Shown: positions 1 through 5,698 of the stretch, piece by piece | Layout: each line of letters opens with the position of its first letter | Numbering within the stretch: the stretch's first letter is position 1 | Origin: DATLMR01 sp035537555 | GTDB taxonomy: Bacteria; Acidobacteriota; Blastocatellia; UBA7656 | Reading direction: 5' to 3' | Assembly: GCA_035537555.1 (NCBI GenBank) | Contig: DATLMR010000246.1 | Location: 1-6,037 of the forward strand | Length of the DNA stretch: 6,037 nucleotides | Program-made: the position numbers and the translations under genes | The notes under the pieces: generated by a model | Databases searched by the model: none | The model's input: only the letters and a program-made list of their open reading frames with translations | What the model was told of the DNA's origin: nothing

Positions 1-1
1 A

Positions 2-229
2 ATGAGCGGAAAAGGCGGCCGTGGCAATTCACCTGACGCGGTCTACGTGGTGCTGGAAAGGAGCGTCGCGATCGACCTCCTGAACGCGCTCTATATAGCG
101 GTCGGCGTTATTCCCGACCACGTAAAGAAAAGTGGAGAGGGCGGTAAGGAAGCAGAGGGCGGGACCGGCGGCAAATCCGGCGGTGGGGCTAAGACCGGCG
201 GGGCCTCGGGAAAGGGCAAGGGGAAATAG
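2..229 (+). CDS. Small protein with Gly/Lys-rich tail, unknown function (start may lie upstream)
   Basis: The frame reads 75 residues from an ATG at base 2, so the ribosome binding site and any longer N-terminus lie outside the window. I do not recognise the family. Residues about 14-42 form an ordered-looking core (VYVVLERSVAIDLLNALYIA, then VGVIPDHV) that could be a strand followed by an amphipathic helix. Residues 43-75 are a low-complexity tail of Gly, Lys, Ser, Thr and Ala ending in GKGKGK, likely disordered and basic. There is no Cys and no signal peptide. Codon choice in the core favours G/C third positions, as in the neighbouring genes, which supports real coding. A strong hairpin begins 17 bases after the stop. 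The layout (short folded head, flexible Gly/Ser/Thr tail, large enzyme-like gene downstream) would fit a nucleic-acid-binding protein or a peptide substrate, but neither is shown. Confidence 0.5.
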   Translation: MSGKGGRGNSPDAVYVVLERSVAIDLLNALYIAVGVIPDHVKKSGEGGKEAEGGTGGKSGGGAKTGGASGKGKGK

Positions 230-246
230 GCCCTTCGATAATAATT

Positions 247-286
247 CCCGGGCGGGGCCTCGCGCTCGATACGCGCCTCGCCCGGG
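247..286. terminator. Strong GC-rich hairpin between the small gene and the 700-aa gene
   Basis: The arms CCCGGGCGGGGC (247-258) and GCCTCGCCCGGG (275-286) pair over 12 positions with a single G-U wobble. Three further pairs (262-264 with 272-274) can form inside. It starts 17 bases after the stop of the small ORF, where a terminator or mRNA-stabilising stem would be expected. No T-run follows on the + strand, so it is not a classic intrinsic terminator. It could be a processing or attenuation structure within one transcript. Confidence 0.4.
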
Positions 287-383
287 GTCAAGCGCGCCCG
301 GCCGGCGGGTCTCGGTTACACCTCGTTTAATCCCGACGCGAATGTCCAATCCCTTCGCGATCGGGAGCGGGGCACCCCCGAGC

Positions 384-400
384 GTGAGGCGCGATCTCAC
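384..400. repeat. Inverted repeat GTGAG-N7-CTCAC upstream of the 700-aa gene
   Basis: GTGAG (384-388) and CTCAC (396-400) are perfect inverted copies separated by seven bases, ending 35 bases before the ATG at 436. A second small hairpin, CGGGG (368-372) with CCCCG (376-380), lies just before it. The 17-base element could be an operator for a dimeric regulator or a leader hairpin. Five-base arms in GC-rich DNA can also arise by chance. I found no convincing -35/-10 pair in 230-435. Confidence 0.25.
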
Positions 401-435
401 TTCGAGGGGTAATCAGCCCATACAGTATCTTCATA

Positions 436-2538
436 ATGAAGCCTAAACTAAGATTATTGCGTCCGCAGGCCGCAGCCCGTCTATCCGGTCTCGCCGCGAA
501 GGAATTCACGGACTCGGCGCGAGCCTCGCGGTTGCTCGAGGAGTTCCTGGACCAGGGAGCCTACCAGAGAAGCTATGCACTCCAGCTCATTCAGATCGCG
601 AGCGGGAGAGAAGGCGACGACTGGGAGATCAGATGCCTTGCGATTTTGATGCTCGAAAATCACTTGCTGAAGAATTCCACGGATAACATCGAAGAATGGG
701 ATTTCCTGATTGCCCGGTTGAGGCTGAAGCGCGCGCCCGTACCCCAGGCTCACGAATCCATGCTTCGAGAGGGCTTCTCTCGAACCGACCTGCGAGGCTT
801 CGTCCTTCAACTGCGGCGACGGCTCAAGAGGCTCAACCGCGTCCACGACGGGATCAAAGGATGGAGAAGCTCTCGAAGCGCGCTGCTGGATTTCATCGCG
901 TTGTCTCGCAGGGATTGCAAGCTGACCCTGGCGCGATACCTCTTCCGTCCCGAGGAGGTCGTCGCCCGCATATTATCGCAGGTAAATCTATCGAGAGGGC
1001 TCCCGGATTTAGACCCCTTCCAGCCCTACTTCATCACGGAGGAAGCGGAGCGGTCGATAGCGAGGCTGCCCGATTTCGAGGCCAAAATTCTCAGGTCGCT
1101 CTGCAAGACGGGTAAGATATACTGGGTCTCCGACGCGACCGGCTCCGAGATAAACTCCCTCGTCGAGTACCCTCTGACGACCGTCGTGCTGGTTATAAAG
1201 CCTCCGGGAAGCGATGTCGAATTCGAGATCAAGAGGGCCGGCCGCCGAGGAAGCAACCCGCTCGGCATCGTCTTCCGGCGAAACGAGCAGACGGTCCCGG
1301 TAGCGCATCGCCTCGACGGAGGGGCCGGGCAGCAGATGTTGAGGTGGGAGACCGAGATGTCCGCGAAGTTCTCCCGCCTCTACCACCTCGTGCACGAGGA
1401 CGATGCGCCTCTCTCAAGGGTGATATGCAGGTCATTCATCTACAACGTCCCGGTCGGAAACAGGGAAGAGCGGCTTCTCGACTACTTCACCGATCCTGGC
1501 ATTTTCGGCGACGGCTACGACGCGATGCGCGAAGCCATGCGTGAATCGGTCGAGTCATTCGGCGCGGACGAGAAGCGGCTGCAAGCGGAATTGCCCGGCG
1601 ATTTGGGGCTGACTATACGCTTCCTCTCGTATACAAGCCCGACGCAGGGGATCTTTTCCGACACGAGCTCATTTCGTCTCGACAAGCTTGCGGCTTACCT
1701 CTCCGATAAGGGCGCTGAGTTATACTTCAAGGAGGGGTTACGAACCAGGCCCTCGAATCTCGAAGCGAGGCAATTCGCCGATGAGATACTCGAAGAGATC
1801 CTATGCGTTTATAAGCCTCCCGACGTTCCTTACCGCAGCCACAGGCAATACTTGAGAGCGGCCTTCTCGTCGCCTGAAAACCGCGCCCGCGCAGACCATA
1901 ATTACCTGTCGGTGATGCGGGATTCCGGCACCGTCCGAGGGACTCTGCTCGGCCTTAGGGGCCACTCCATAGGCGAATCGTTCGTCGCCAGGAACGTCGG
2001 CCTGCGAACGCGCTGGGAGCGCGGCGAGTGGAGAATAAAGATCATCTTCATGGATCACGACAACCTCAACGTGATCGACCCCGCGTTTAAGGACCTTCAA
2101 TCTCTCGGCGTGCTCGACTCGATGAATGCCGACGACCTGTTCTTCTGGGGGGGGCGGCTGGGCGGCCGCCGCCTCACGGGTTCGGTCGATTGCCTCAACG
2201 ACATCTACCGGGTGAGAAAAGAGACCGTAGCCGAAGGCAAAGAGGTCTTCGACCGGGCGACGAAGACCGCCTATGACAAGACCCTCAGGAAGATCGAGAC
2301 CCTTCCGCAGCTTCAGCTCTTCTTCAACAGGTCGTACCTGGCCCGCCTTCGCGACTGGGACACCGTCGCGCGAGACTACCTCAAGGCCCGGCATGACGCG
2401 CATGCTCTCGCCTCCTGGAGGGAGAGCATGCGGAACATGCTTGCGGCCAAAGGGTACGCCCCTGGCTCGATCTCGAATCATCTGAATGCCGTAGAGAGCC
2501 ACGGCGATTTTATTGAGCGGTACTCGTTCCTCTATTGA
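436..2538 (+). CDS. Large uncharacterised protein (700 aa) with possible kinase-like catalytic segment
   Basis: I do not recognise the family by name. The protein looks soluble, with no signal peptide, membrane segment or Cys cluster. Residues 1-180 are helical and rich in Arg/Leu. Residues 225-320 contain strand-like VVLVIKPPG, then FEIKRAG (K266), HRLDGG (291-296) and a Glu-rich helix RWETEM (303-308). Residues 340-440 include the strongly patterned LLDYFTDPGIFGDG and SSFRLDKLAAYLSDKG. Residues 507-546 (LRGHSIGESFVARNVGLR, then WRIKIIFMDHDNLNV) resemble the catalytic-loop plus metal-binding (DFD/DFG) layout of kinase-fold enzymes such as LanM dehydratase domains: K266 as the strand-3 lysine, E514/N520 in the loop, D540/D542 for metal. 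The usual HxD is not present in standard form, so this is a fold hypothesis only. Residues 590-700 are helical. The start is the first ATG after an in-frame TGA at 385. No Shine-Dalgarno is close (GAGGGG at 404-409 is too far), so initiation may be weak or leaderless. Coding is very likely from length and codon use. Confidence 0.9.
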   Translation: MKPKLRLLRPQAAARLSGLAAKEFTDSARASRLLEEFLDQGAYQRSYALQLIQIASGREGDDWEIRCLAILMLENHLLKNSTDNIEEWDFLIARLRLKRAPVPQAHESMLREGFSRTDLRGFVLQLRRRLKRLNRVHDGIKGWRSSRSALLDFIALSRRDCKLTLARYLFRPEEVVARILSQVNLSRGLPDLDPFQPYFITEEAERSIARLPDFEAKILRSLCKTGKIYWVSDATGSEINSLVEYPLTTVVLVIKPPGSDVEFEIKRAGRRGSNPLGIVFRRNEQTVPVAHRLDGGAGQQMLRWETEMSAKFSRLYHLVHEDDAPLSRVICRSFIYNVPVGNREERLLDYFTDPGIFGDGYDAMREAMRESVESFGADEKRLQAELPGDLGLTIRFLSYTSPTQGIFSDTSSFRLDKLAAYLSDKGAELYFKEGLRTRPSNLEARQFADEILEEILCVYKPPDVPYRSHRQYLRAAFSSPENRARADHNYLSVMRDSGTVRGTLLGLRGHSIGESFVARNVGLRTRWERGEWRIKIIFMDHDNLNVIDPAFKDLQSLGVLDSMNADDLFFWGGRLGGRRLTGSVDCLNDIYRVRKETVAEGKEVFDRATKTAYDKTLRKIETLPQLQLFFNRSYLARLRDWDTVARDYLKARHDAHALASWRESMRNMLAAKGYAPGSISNHLNAVESHGDFIERYSFLY

Positions 2539-2558
2539 TTCATGTAATTTTTCCATCG

Positions 2559-2587
2559 TTATCCGGTGAGCGAAACAATGGTAAAAT
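2559..2587 (+). promoter_or_regulatory. Probable extended -10 promoter for the SRPBCC gene
   Basis: TAAAAT (2582-2587) matches TATAAT at five of six positions and carries the upstream TG (2579-2580) of an extended -10 element. A weak -35, TTATCC (2559-2564), sits 17 bases upstream. Transcription would begin near 2594, giving a leader of about 40 bases before the ATG at 2633. The surrounding 2539-2590 is the most AT-rich stretch in this part of the window, which fits a promoter. Confidence 0.45.
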
Positions 2588-2600
2588 GGCGGCCCGGCGC

Positions 2601-2617
2601 CGCGGGGCGATCCCGCG
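2601..2617 (+). promoter_or_regulatory. Leader hairpin next to the SRPBCC ribosome binding site
   Basis: CGCGGG (2601-2606) and CCCGCG (2612-2617) form a perfect six-pair GC stem with a five-base loop. It ends two bases before the Shine-Dalgarno AAAGGA (2620-2625), which is seven bases from the ATG at 2633. A stem this close to the binding site could limit ribosome access or protect the 5' end of the message. Whether it is regulatory is inference. Confidence 0.3.
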
Positions 2618-2632
2618 CGAAAGGACATCACG

Positions 2633-3076
2633 ATGTGGGAATTCGAGCACACGGTAGAAACGGCTGCGGACCGAGCTTTTGCCTGGCGCTTCTGGACGGA
2701 CGTGTCCAACTGGGCATTCGATACCAGTATCGAATGGGTCCGGCTGGAAGGTCCGTTCGCGAGCGGGACGAAGGGGGCCACAAAATCGCCCGGGCTCGAC
2801 CCCGTACACTGGGTATTGAGAGATGTTCGCGCCGAAGAAGGAGCGGCCGTCGAGATGGCTCTGCCCGAAGCGACTCTGAGGTTTCAATGGAGCTTCCGGG
2901 AGGCTGCCGAAGTAGGCACGCGCATCACCCAGCGCGTCACGCTCGCGGGGCCGGGCGCGGCCGTCTTCGTCGAGCAGGCCGCGAAAGAGTTCGAGAGGGG
3001 CATTCCCGAAGGCATGCAAAAACTTGCGGCGCTCATTACCGCCGCCTGTAACGAGGCCAAAATTGAAGGCGCGTAA
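2633..3076 (+). CDS. SRPBCC-family (START/Bet v1-like fold) protein
   Basis: The 147 residues match the usual length and pattern of SRPBCC (polyketide cyclase/dehydrase-like) proteins, which form a helix-grip fold around a hydrophobic ligand cavity. The N-terminal strand WEFEHTVETAADRAFAWRFW is followed by the typical DVSNWAFDTSIEWVRLEGPF segment (residues 23-42) with GTKG after it. Strands around residues 57-65, 71-76, 81-88 and 95-104 alternate with turns. A long amphipathic C-terminal helix covers about 109-143. No signal peptide or cofactor motif is visible, so a cytoplasmic location is expected. The start is well supported: AAAGGA lies seven bases upstream. The gene appears to have its own promoter, 94 bases after the 700-aa gene. 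The family covers lipid binding, aromatic cyclisation and stress proteins, and the ligand cannot be told from sequence. Confidence 0.85.
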   Translation: MWEFEHTVETAADRAFAWRFWTDVSNWAFDTSIEWVRLEGPFASGTKGATKSPGLDPVHWVLRDVRAEEGAAVEMALPEATLRFQWSFREAAEVGTRITQRVTLAGPGAAVFVEQAAKEFERGIPEGMQKLAALITAACNEAKIEGA

Positions 3077-3104
3077 AGCTCCGCGAGCAGGCCGTCGCCT
3101 TCCA

Positions 3105-3116
3105 GGCGCGCGCGCC
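3105..3116. repeat. 12-base perfect palindrome GGCGCGCGCGCC
   Basis: A self-complementary GGCGCGCGCGCC lies 28 bases after the stop of the SRPBCC gene. CGCC at 3096-3099 can also pair with its left part (GGCG, 3105-3108). It may be part of a structured 3' end or only a GC-rich alternating tract. Confidence 0.25.
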
Positions 3117-3134
3117 CGGGTTTAAAGAGATATC

Positions 3135-3153
3135 GAGGGCCGACGCGGCCTTC
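3135..3153 (+). terminator. Stem-loop after the SRPBCC gene, possible terminator
   Basis: GAGGGCCG (3135-3142) pairs with CGGCCTTC (3146-3153) over eight positions with one G-U, closing a three-base ACG loop, 58 bases after the stop. The following bases (CCGGCGCTTCG) lack a U-tract. It may act with a termination factor or as an RNA 3' end stabiliser. Its place between two same-strand genes, with a promoter downstream, supports a transcript end here. Confidence 0.35.
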
Positions 3154-3239
3154 CCGGCGCTTCGCAAAACCTTTCTGCCCTTCACCCTGACGACTCGTTT
3201 AACCTGAGCCGCTCTTGTAATCGGTTATACACTTTCTTG

Positions 3240-3268
3240 TTGACACGAAGACCGGCCGGGAATAGAGT
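3240..3268 (+). promoter_or_regulatory. Sigma70-type promoter of the di-haem cytochrome gene
   Basis: A perfect -35 hexamer TTGACA (3240-3245) is followed after exactly 17 bases by TAGAGT (3263-3268), which matches four of six positions of TATAAT. Transcription would start near 3275, leaving a leader of about 125 bases before the ATG at 3401. This is the best consensus promoter in the window and probably drives the cytochrome and the DUF3995 gene. Confidence 0.55.
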
Positions 3269-3353
3269 GGGCTCACCAAATCGGCACCTCGATCAAGTGC
3301 GAGGCGCGCCTGGAAAACGGCCCTGGATCAAGCAATCGAATCAGGAAGGCCGC

Positions 3354-3404
3354 ATGGCTCCGAAAGTCAGCCAATCTTATAGTCAGAAGGGAGACACGAC
3401 ATGA
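3354..3404 (+). CDS. Possible 16-residue leader peptide overlapping the cytochrome start (ATGA)
   Basis: An ATG at 3354 opens a 16-codon frame, MAPKVSQSYSQKGDTT, whose TGA stop (3402-3404) overlaps the ATG of the cytochrome gene (3401-3403) as ATGA. It has its own purine-rich site AGGAAGG (3343-3349); the AGGA core ends seven bases before the ATG. It is the only ATG in the predicted leader before 3401. Stop-start overlaps of this kind allow translational coupling, so translation of the peptide could set cytochrome expression. The peptide has no run of one amino acid that would suggest classical attenuation. Chance occurrence is quite possible for so short a frame, and the cytochrome has its own good ribosome site inside it. 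Confidence 0.35.
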   Translation: MAPKVSQSYSQKGDTT

Positions 3405-5062
3405 ACAAGGTCAAGGCCATCGTCGTTTTACTGCTCGCAATGGGTGTCTTAACTCTTCGCGGCTTCTCGAATGAACCGGGACCTCCCGCCGGTCCCGTCG
3501 CGATGAGCGGCGACGTTATTTTTCTCGATCAGGGATGGAACCCCGAGGAACGGCAGGCTTATTACCATGCCGACCAGGGAACGAGGCTGATTCCCTACAA
3601 GTGGTTCCTGGCCCTCGAACAGCCGGGCCTCTCGGGAAAGCCGTTCCTCTCGGATAATATTCTCGACGAGTATAACCTGCTCTCCGATTCGGACACCACT
3701 AACAACCCCGACCGCCTGCCGGTCGGGCTCGTTAAGAATGTAGCGCCTGACGGAGAGTTTATCGGCCTGACCTGCGCCGCCTGCCACACGAGCCAGATAC
3801 AGTTCAACGGAAAGAAGGTTCGCATCGAGGGCGGCGCGGCGATGAGCAGCCCGAATACCTTCAGCGCAACCATGTTCAAGGCCCTGCTTGAGACCAAGCT
3901 GAACCCGATAAAGTTCAGCCGGTTCGCGAAGAAGGTTCTGGGAGATCAAAACAGCCTGGGAGAGAGGATCAAGCTGAAGATCGAGATAACGAAGACTCTC
4001 GAAGCCGTTTTCGCCGATGCCCTGCTCGCGAAGGCGAAGCATCTTTATCCGCTCGAAGAAGGCTTCGGCCGGCTTGACGCGCTCGGCAGGGGCGGCAACC
4101 TGATCTTCGGCTCGGAGCTGGACAACCGCAACCTCGCCGTCGCAAACGGACCCGTGAGCCTGCCCAACCTGTGGGACGCGCCGAGCTTCGACTGGGTGCA
4201 GTGGAACGGCTCGATACAACAGCCTATGGCGCGAAATATCGCCGAGGCGCTCGGGGTCAACGCTCCAATCAAGCTCAAAGGCAACAGTCAGGAGCTCTTC
4301 GATTCAACCGTGCCCGTAGAAAACCTGCATAAGGTCGAGCTCTTGCTGGAGAAGCTGCGACCGCCTAAATGGCCCGAAGAGGTTCTCGGGAACATAGACC
4401 GGGAGAAGGCCGCGAGGGGCGAGGCCCTCTACACGCAGCACTGCGCCGGGTGTCACGAGAGCCAGCTCGGCCCGCCAAACGAATTCGGCAAGCGCTTTCT
4501 CCATATCCAGATGTACCCGCTCGACGTGATCGGCACGGACCCCACGACAGCCACCAATTTCAACAGGCGTACGGTGCTGACGCCGGGGCTTTCGCTGCCC
4601 GACCCGGTGTCGGCGGCGGGCGCTCTGGAAGCCGTCGCAACCGAGGTCGAGAAGAAAAAATATGACGCGCTGGGCCTCACGCCCGAACAGCGAATCGAGA
4701 TGAACGGCTTCCGGGCGAACAAACTGCGGCCCACTCTATCTTACAGAGCACGGAACATGAACGGGATATGGGCCTCGCCTCCCTACCTGCATAACGGCTC
4801 GGTGCCGAATCTCTATGAGCTTTTGCTGCCGGCCTCCCAACGAAGCCGCACTTTCTACGTGAAGGATATGGAGTTCGACACGCAGCGCGTCGGGTACAAG
4901 ACCGGCAAGACTCCGGGCGCTTTCAAGTTCGATACCTCGAAGGCGGGCAACTCGAACTCCGGGCACGAGTACGCCGACGGCCCGCGAAAGAACGGCGTGA
5001 TCGGCCCCGCGCTCACGGACGAAGAGCGATGGGCAATCGTGGAGTACCTGAAGACCCGATGA
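3401..5062 (+). CDS. Exported di-haem cytochrome c, RoxA-like / di-haem peroxidase family
   Basis: The 553-residue product starts with a Sec-type signal (Lys at 3 and 5, hydrophobic 6-19, likely cleavage near 23-27), so it acts in the periplasm or outside the cell. It has two covalent haem motifs, CAACH (125-129) and CAGCH (348-352). The 223-residue spacing is wider than in classical bacterial cytochrome c peroxidases and closer to rubber oxygenase RoxA. Family-like blocks are DQGWNPEERQAYYHADQGTR (43-62), LPNLWDAPSFDWVQWNGS (254-271), QQPMARN (273-279) and WASPPYLHNGS (457-467), where H464 is a plausible distal haem ligand. The end, LTDEERWAIVEYLKTR, is a typical cytochrome c terminal helix. 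RoxA cleaves polyisoprene with O2; related proteins reduce peroxide or are uncharacterised. At 553 residues this is shorter than RoxA (about 680 as I recall), so rubber cleavage should not be assumed. AAGGGAG (3387-3393) lies seven bases before the ATG. Confidence 0.88.
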   Translation: MNKVKAIVVLLLAMGVLTLRGFSNEPGPPAGPVAMSGDVIFLDQGWNPEERQAYYHADQGTRLIPYKWFLALEQPGLSGKPFLSDNILDEYNLLSDSDTTNNPDRLPVGLVKNVAPDGEFIGLTCAACHTSQIQFNGKKVRIEGGAAMSSPNTFSATMFKALLETKLNPIKFSRFAKKVLGDQNSLGERIKLKIEITKTLEAVFADALLAKAKHLYPLEEGFGRLDALGRGGNLIFGSELDNRNLAVANGPVSLPNLWDAPSFDWVQWNGSIQQPMARNIAEALGVNAPIKLKGNSQELFDSTVPVENLHKVELLLEKLRPPKWPEEVLGNIDREKAARGEALYTQHCAGCHESQLGPPNEFGKRFLHIQMYPLDVIGTDPTTATNFNRRTVLTPGLSLPDPVSAAGALEAVATEVEKKKYDALGLTPEQRIEMNGFRANKLRPTLSYRARNMNGIWASPPYLHNGSVPNLYELLLPASQRSRTFYVKDMEFDTQRVGYKTGKTPGAFKFDTSKAGNSNSGHEYADGPRKNGVIGPALTDEERWAIVEYLKTR

Positions 5063-5140
5063 TCCTCTCGCGGAAGAAACAACCCTGTCGCCGCCCGGTC
5101 CGAAATTATCGGCGCGCCCGGGAGACCGGAGGCCTCGCGG

Positions 5141-5584
5141 GTGGAAAAAGATATGACCAAGATATTGGGCATTTTCCTGGCAGCCGTATTTGCCGGGCTG
5201 TGCCTTCTTCACGTTTTCTGGGCGTCGGGGGGAAGCTTCGGGAAAGGGGCTACGGTGCCCAGTGTCGCGGGCAAGCGCGTGTTCAACCCTTCGCCCGTCG
5301 GAACGATGCTCGTCTCGGCGGCATTTCTGGTCGCGATGCTCGTAATACTTGGGCAGCTCGGCATCATCGGGCAGGCGGTGCCCGGGTGGGTATTCCGCTG
5401 GGCCACCCGGGGCATCGGCGCCCTGTTCCTTCTCAGGGCGATAGGAGAGTTCCGCCTCGTAGGGTTCTTCAAGCAGGTTCGCGCTACCGAGTTCGCCTTT
5501 TGGGATACATGGCTATTCTCTCCTTTATGCGTAGTCATCGCCGTAATAGCTTTCGTGGTCGCTTACAAATCAAAGGCGACTTAA
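5141..5584 (+). CDS. DUF3995-type four-helix membrane protein
   Basis: The 147 residues show four hydrophobic spans at about 7-27, 53-73, 79-101 and 122-142, so the protein is integral to the inner membrane. The pattern is that of DUF3995: HVFWASGG near the end of the first helix (24-31), VPSVAGKRVFNPSPVGT (39-55) in the first loop, FLLRAIGEFRLVGFFK (96-111) and FAFWDTWLFSPLC (118-130). The function of the family is unknown. GTG at 5141 is preferred over ATG at 5153 because GGAGG (5128-5132) is eight bases from the GTG, while the ATG has only a weak GGAAAAAG before it. It begins 78 bases after the cytochrome gene on the same strand with no clear terminator between (only a six-base CCGGTC/GACCGG inverted repeat with a long loop), so cotranscription is likely. 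A functional link to the cytochrome is possible but unproven. Confidence 0.85.
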   Translation: MEKDMTKILGIFLAAVFAGLCLLHVFWASGGSFGKGATVPSVAGKRVFNPSPVGTMLVSAAFLVAMLVILGQLGIIGQAVPGWVFRWATRGIGALFLLRAIGEFRLVGFFKQVRATEFAFWDTWLFSPLCVVIAVIAFVVAYKSKAT

Positions 5585-5592
5585 ACGAGCAG

Positions 5593-5616
5593 CGACGAGT
5601 CAATCAACGACGAGTC
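5593..5616. repeat. 9-base direct repeat CGACGAGTC
   Basis: CGACGAGTC occurs at 5593-5601 and again at 5608-5616, separated by AATCAA. The pair starts nine bases after the DUF3995 stop and about 80 bases before the FlaR-like start. The 15-base period could be a tandem regulator site or a slippage remnant of a duplicated end. Confidence 0.4.
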
Positions 5617-5644
5617 TGATGCCGCCTCTTCTGCTGCCAGCTCT

Positions 5645-5673
5645 TTTACAGTAGACTTTTAACGCTGCATGAA
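5645..5673 (+). promoter_or_regulatory. Weak candidate promoter for the P-loop gene
   Basis: TTTACA (5645-5650) matches five of six bases of the -35 consensus, but the hexamer 17 bases later, CATGAA (5668-5673), matches only three of six of the -10. If used, transcription would begin close to 5680, consistent with the 5699 start codon rather than the one at 5669. Read-through from the DUF3995 gene is an equal possibility. Confidence 0.2.
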
Positions 5674-5698
5674 GAGCGGTAAAGGCAGTCAGATCGAT

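Larger units (their letters stand above)
3077..3400. other. 324-base intergenic region between SRPBCC and cytochrome genes
   Basis: The stretch holds a palindrome (3105-3116), a stem-loop (3135-3153), a sigma70-type promoter (3240-3268), a short inverted repeat CCTCG/CGAGG (3287-3291 with 3300-3304) and a possible leader peptide from 3354. Bases 3155-3235 contain nothing I can assign. I see no tRNA, known riboswitch or mobile-element remnant. Confidence 0.6.

Noticed and set aside
342..446. 34-codon + strand frame ending inside the start of the 700-aa gene
   Set aside because: No ribosome binding site precedes the ATG at 342, and the frame continues a longer non-coding shadow from 132. The 11-base overlap with the gene at 436 looks accidental.
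1801..2781. 326-codon open frame on the - strand
   Set aside because: It lies antisense to the 3' end of the 700-aa gene and runs into the SRPBCC gene. Its translation is low-complexity, rich in Arg, Pro and Val, without motifs; long antisense frames are expected in GC-rich coding DNA.
2566..3051. 161-codon + strand frame overlapping the SRPBCC gene
   Set aside because: Its product is Arg/Gly-rich with no recognisable fold pattern, whereas the overlapping frame from 2633 has a clear SRPBCC pattern and a good ribosome site.
3449..4219. 256-codon open frame on the - strand
   Set aside because: It is fully antisense to the di-haem cytochrome, whose haem motifs and family blocks fix the real frame.
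5095..5129. CCGGTC...GACCGG inverted repeat between the cytochrome and DUF3995 genes
   Set aside because: The six-base arms enclose a 23-base loop and overlap the GGAGG ribosome site, with no T-run after; too weak to call a terminator.
5619..5654. 11-residue Leu-rich peptide frame (MPPLLLPALLQ) before the P-loop gene
   Set aside because: It has no ribosome site and ends 45 bases before the next start; a chance frame is more likely than a leader peptide.
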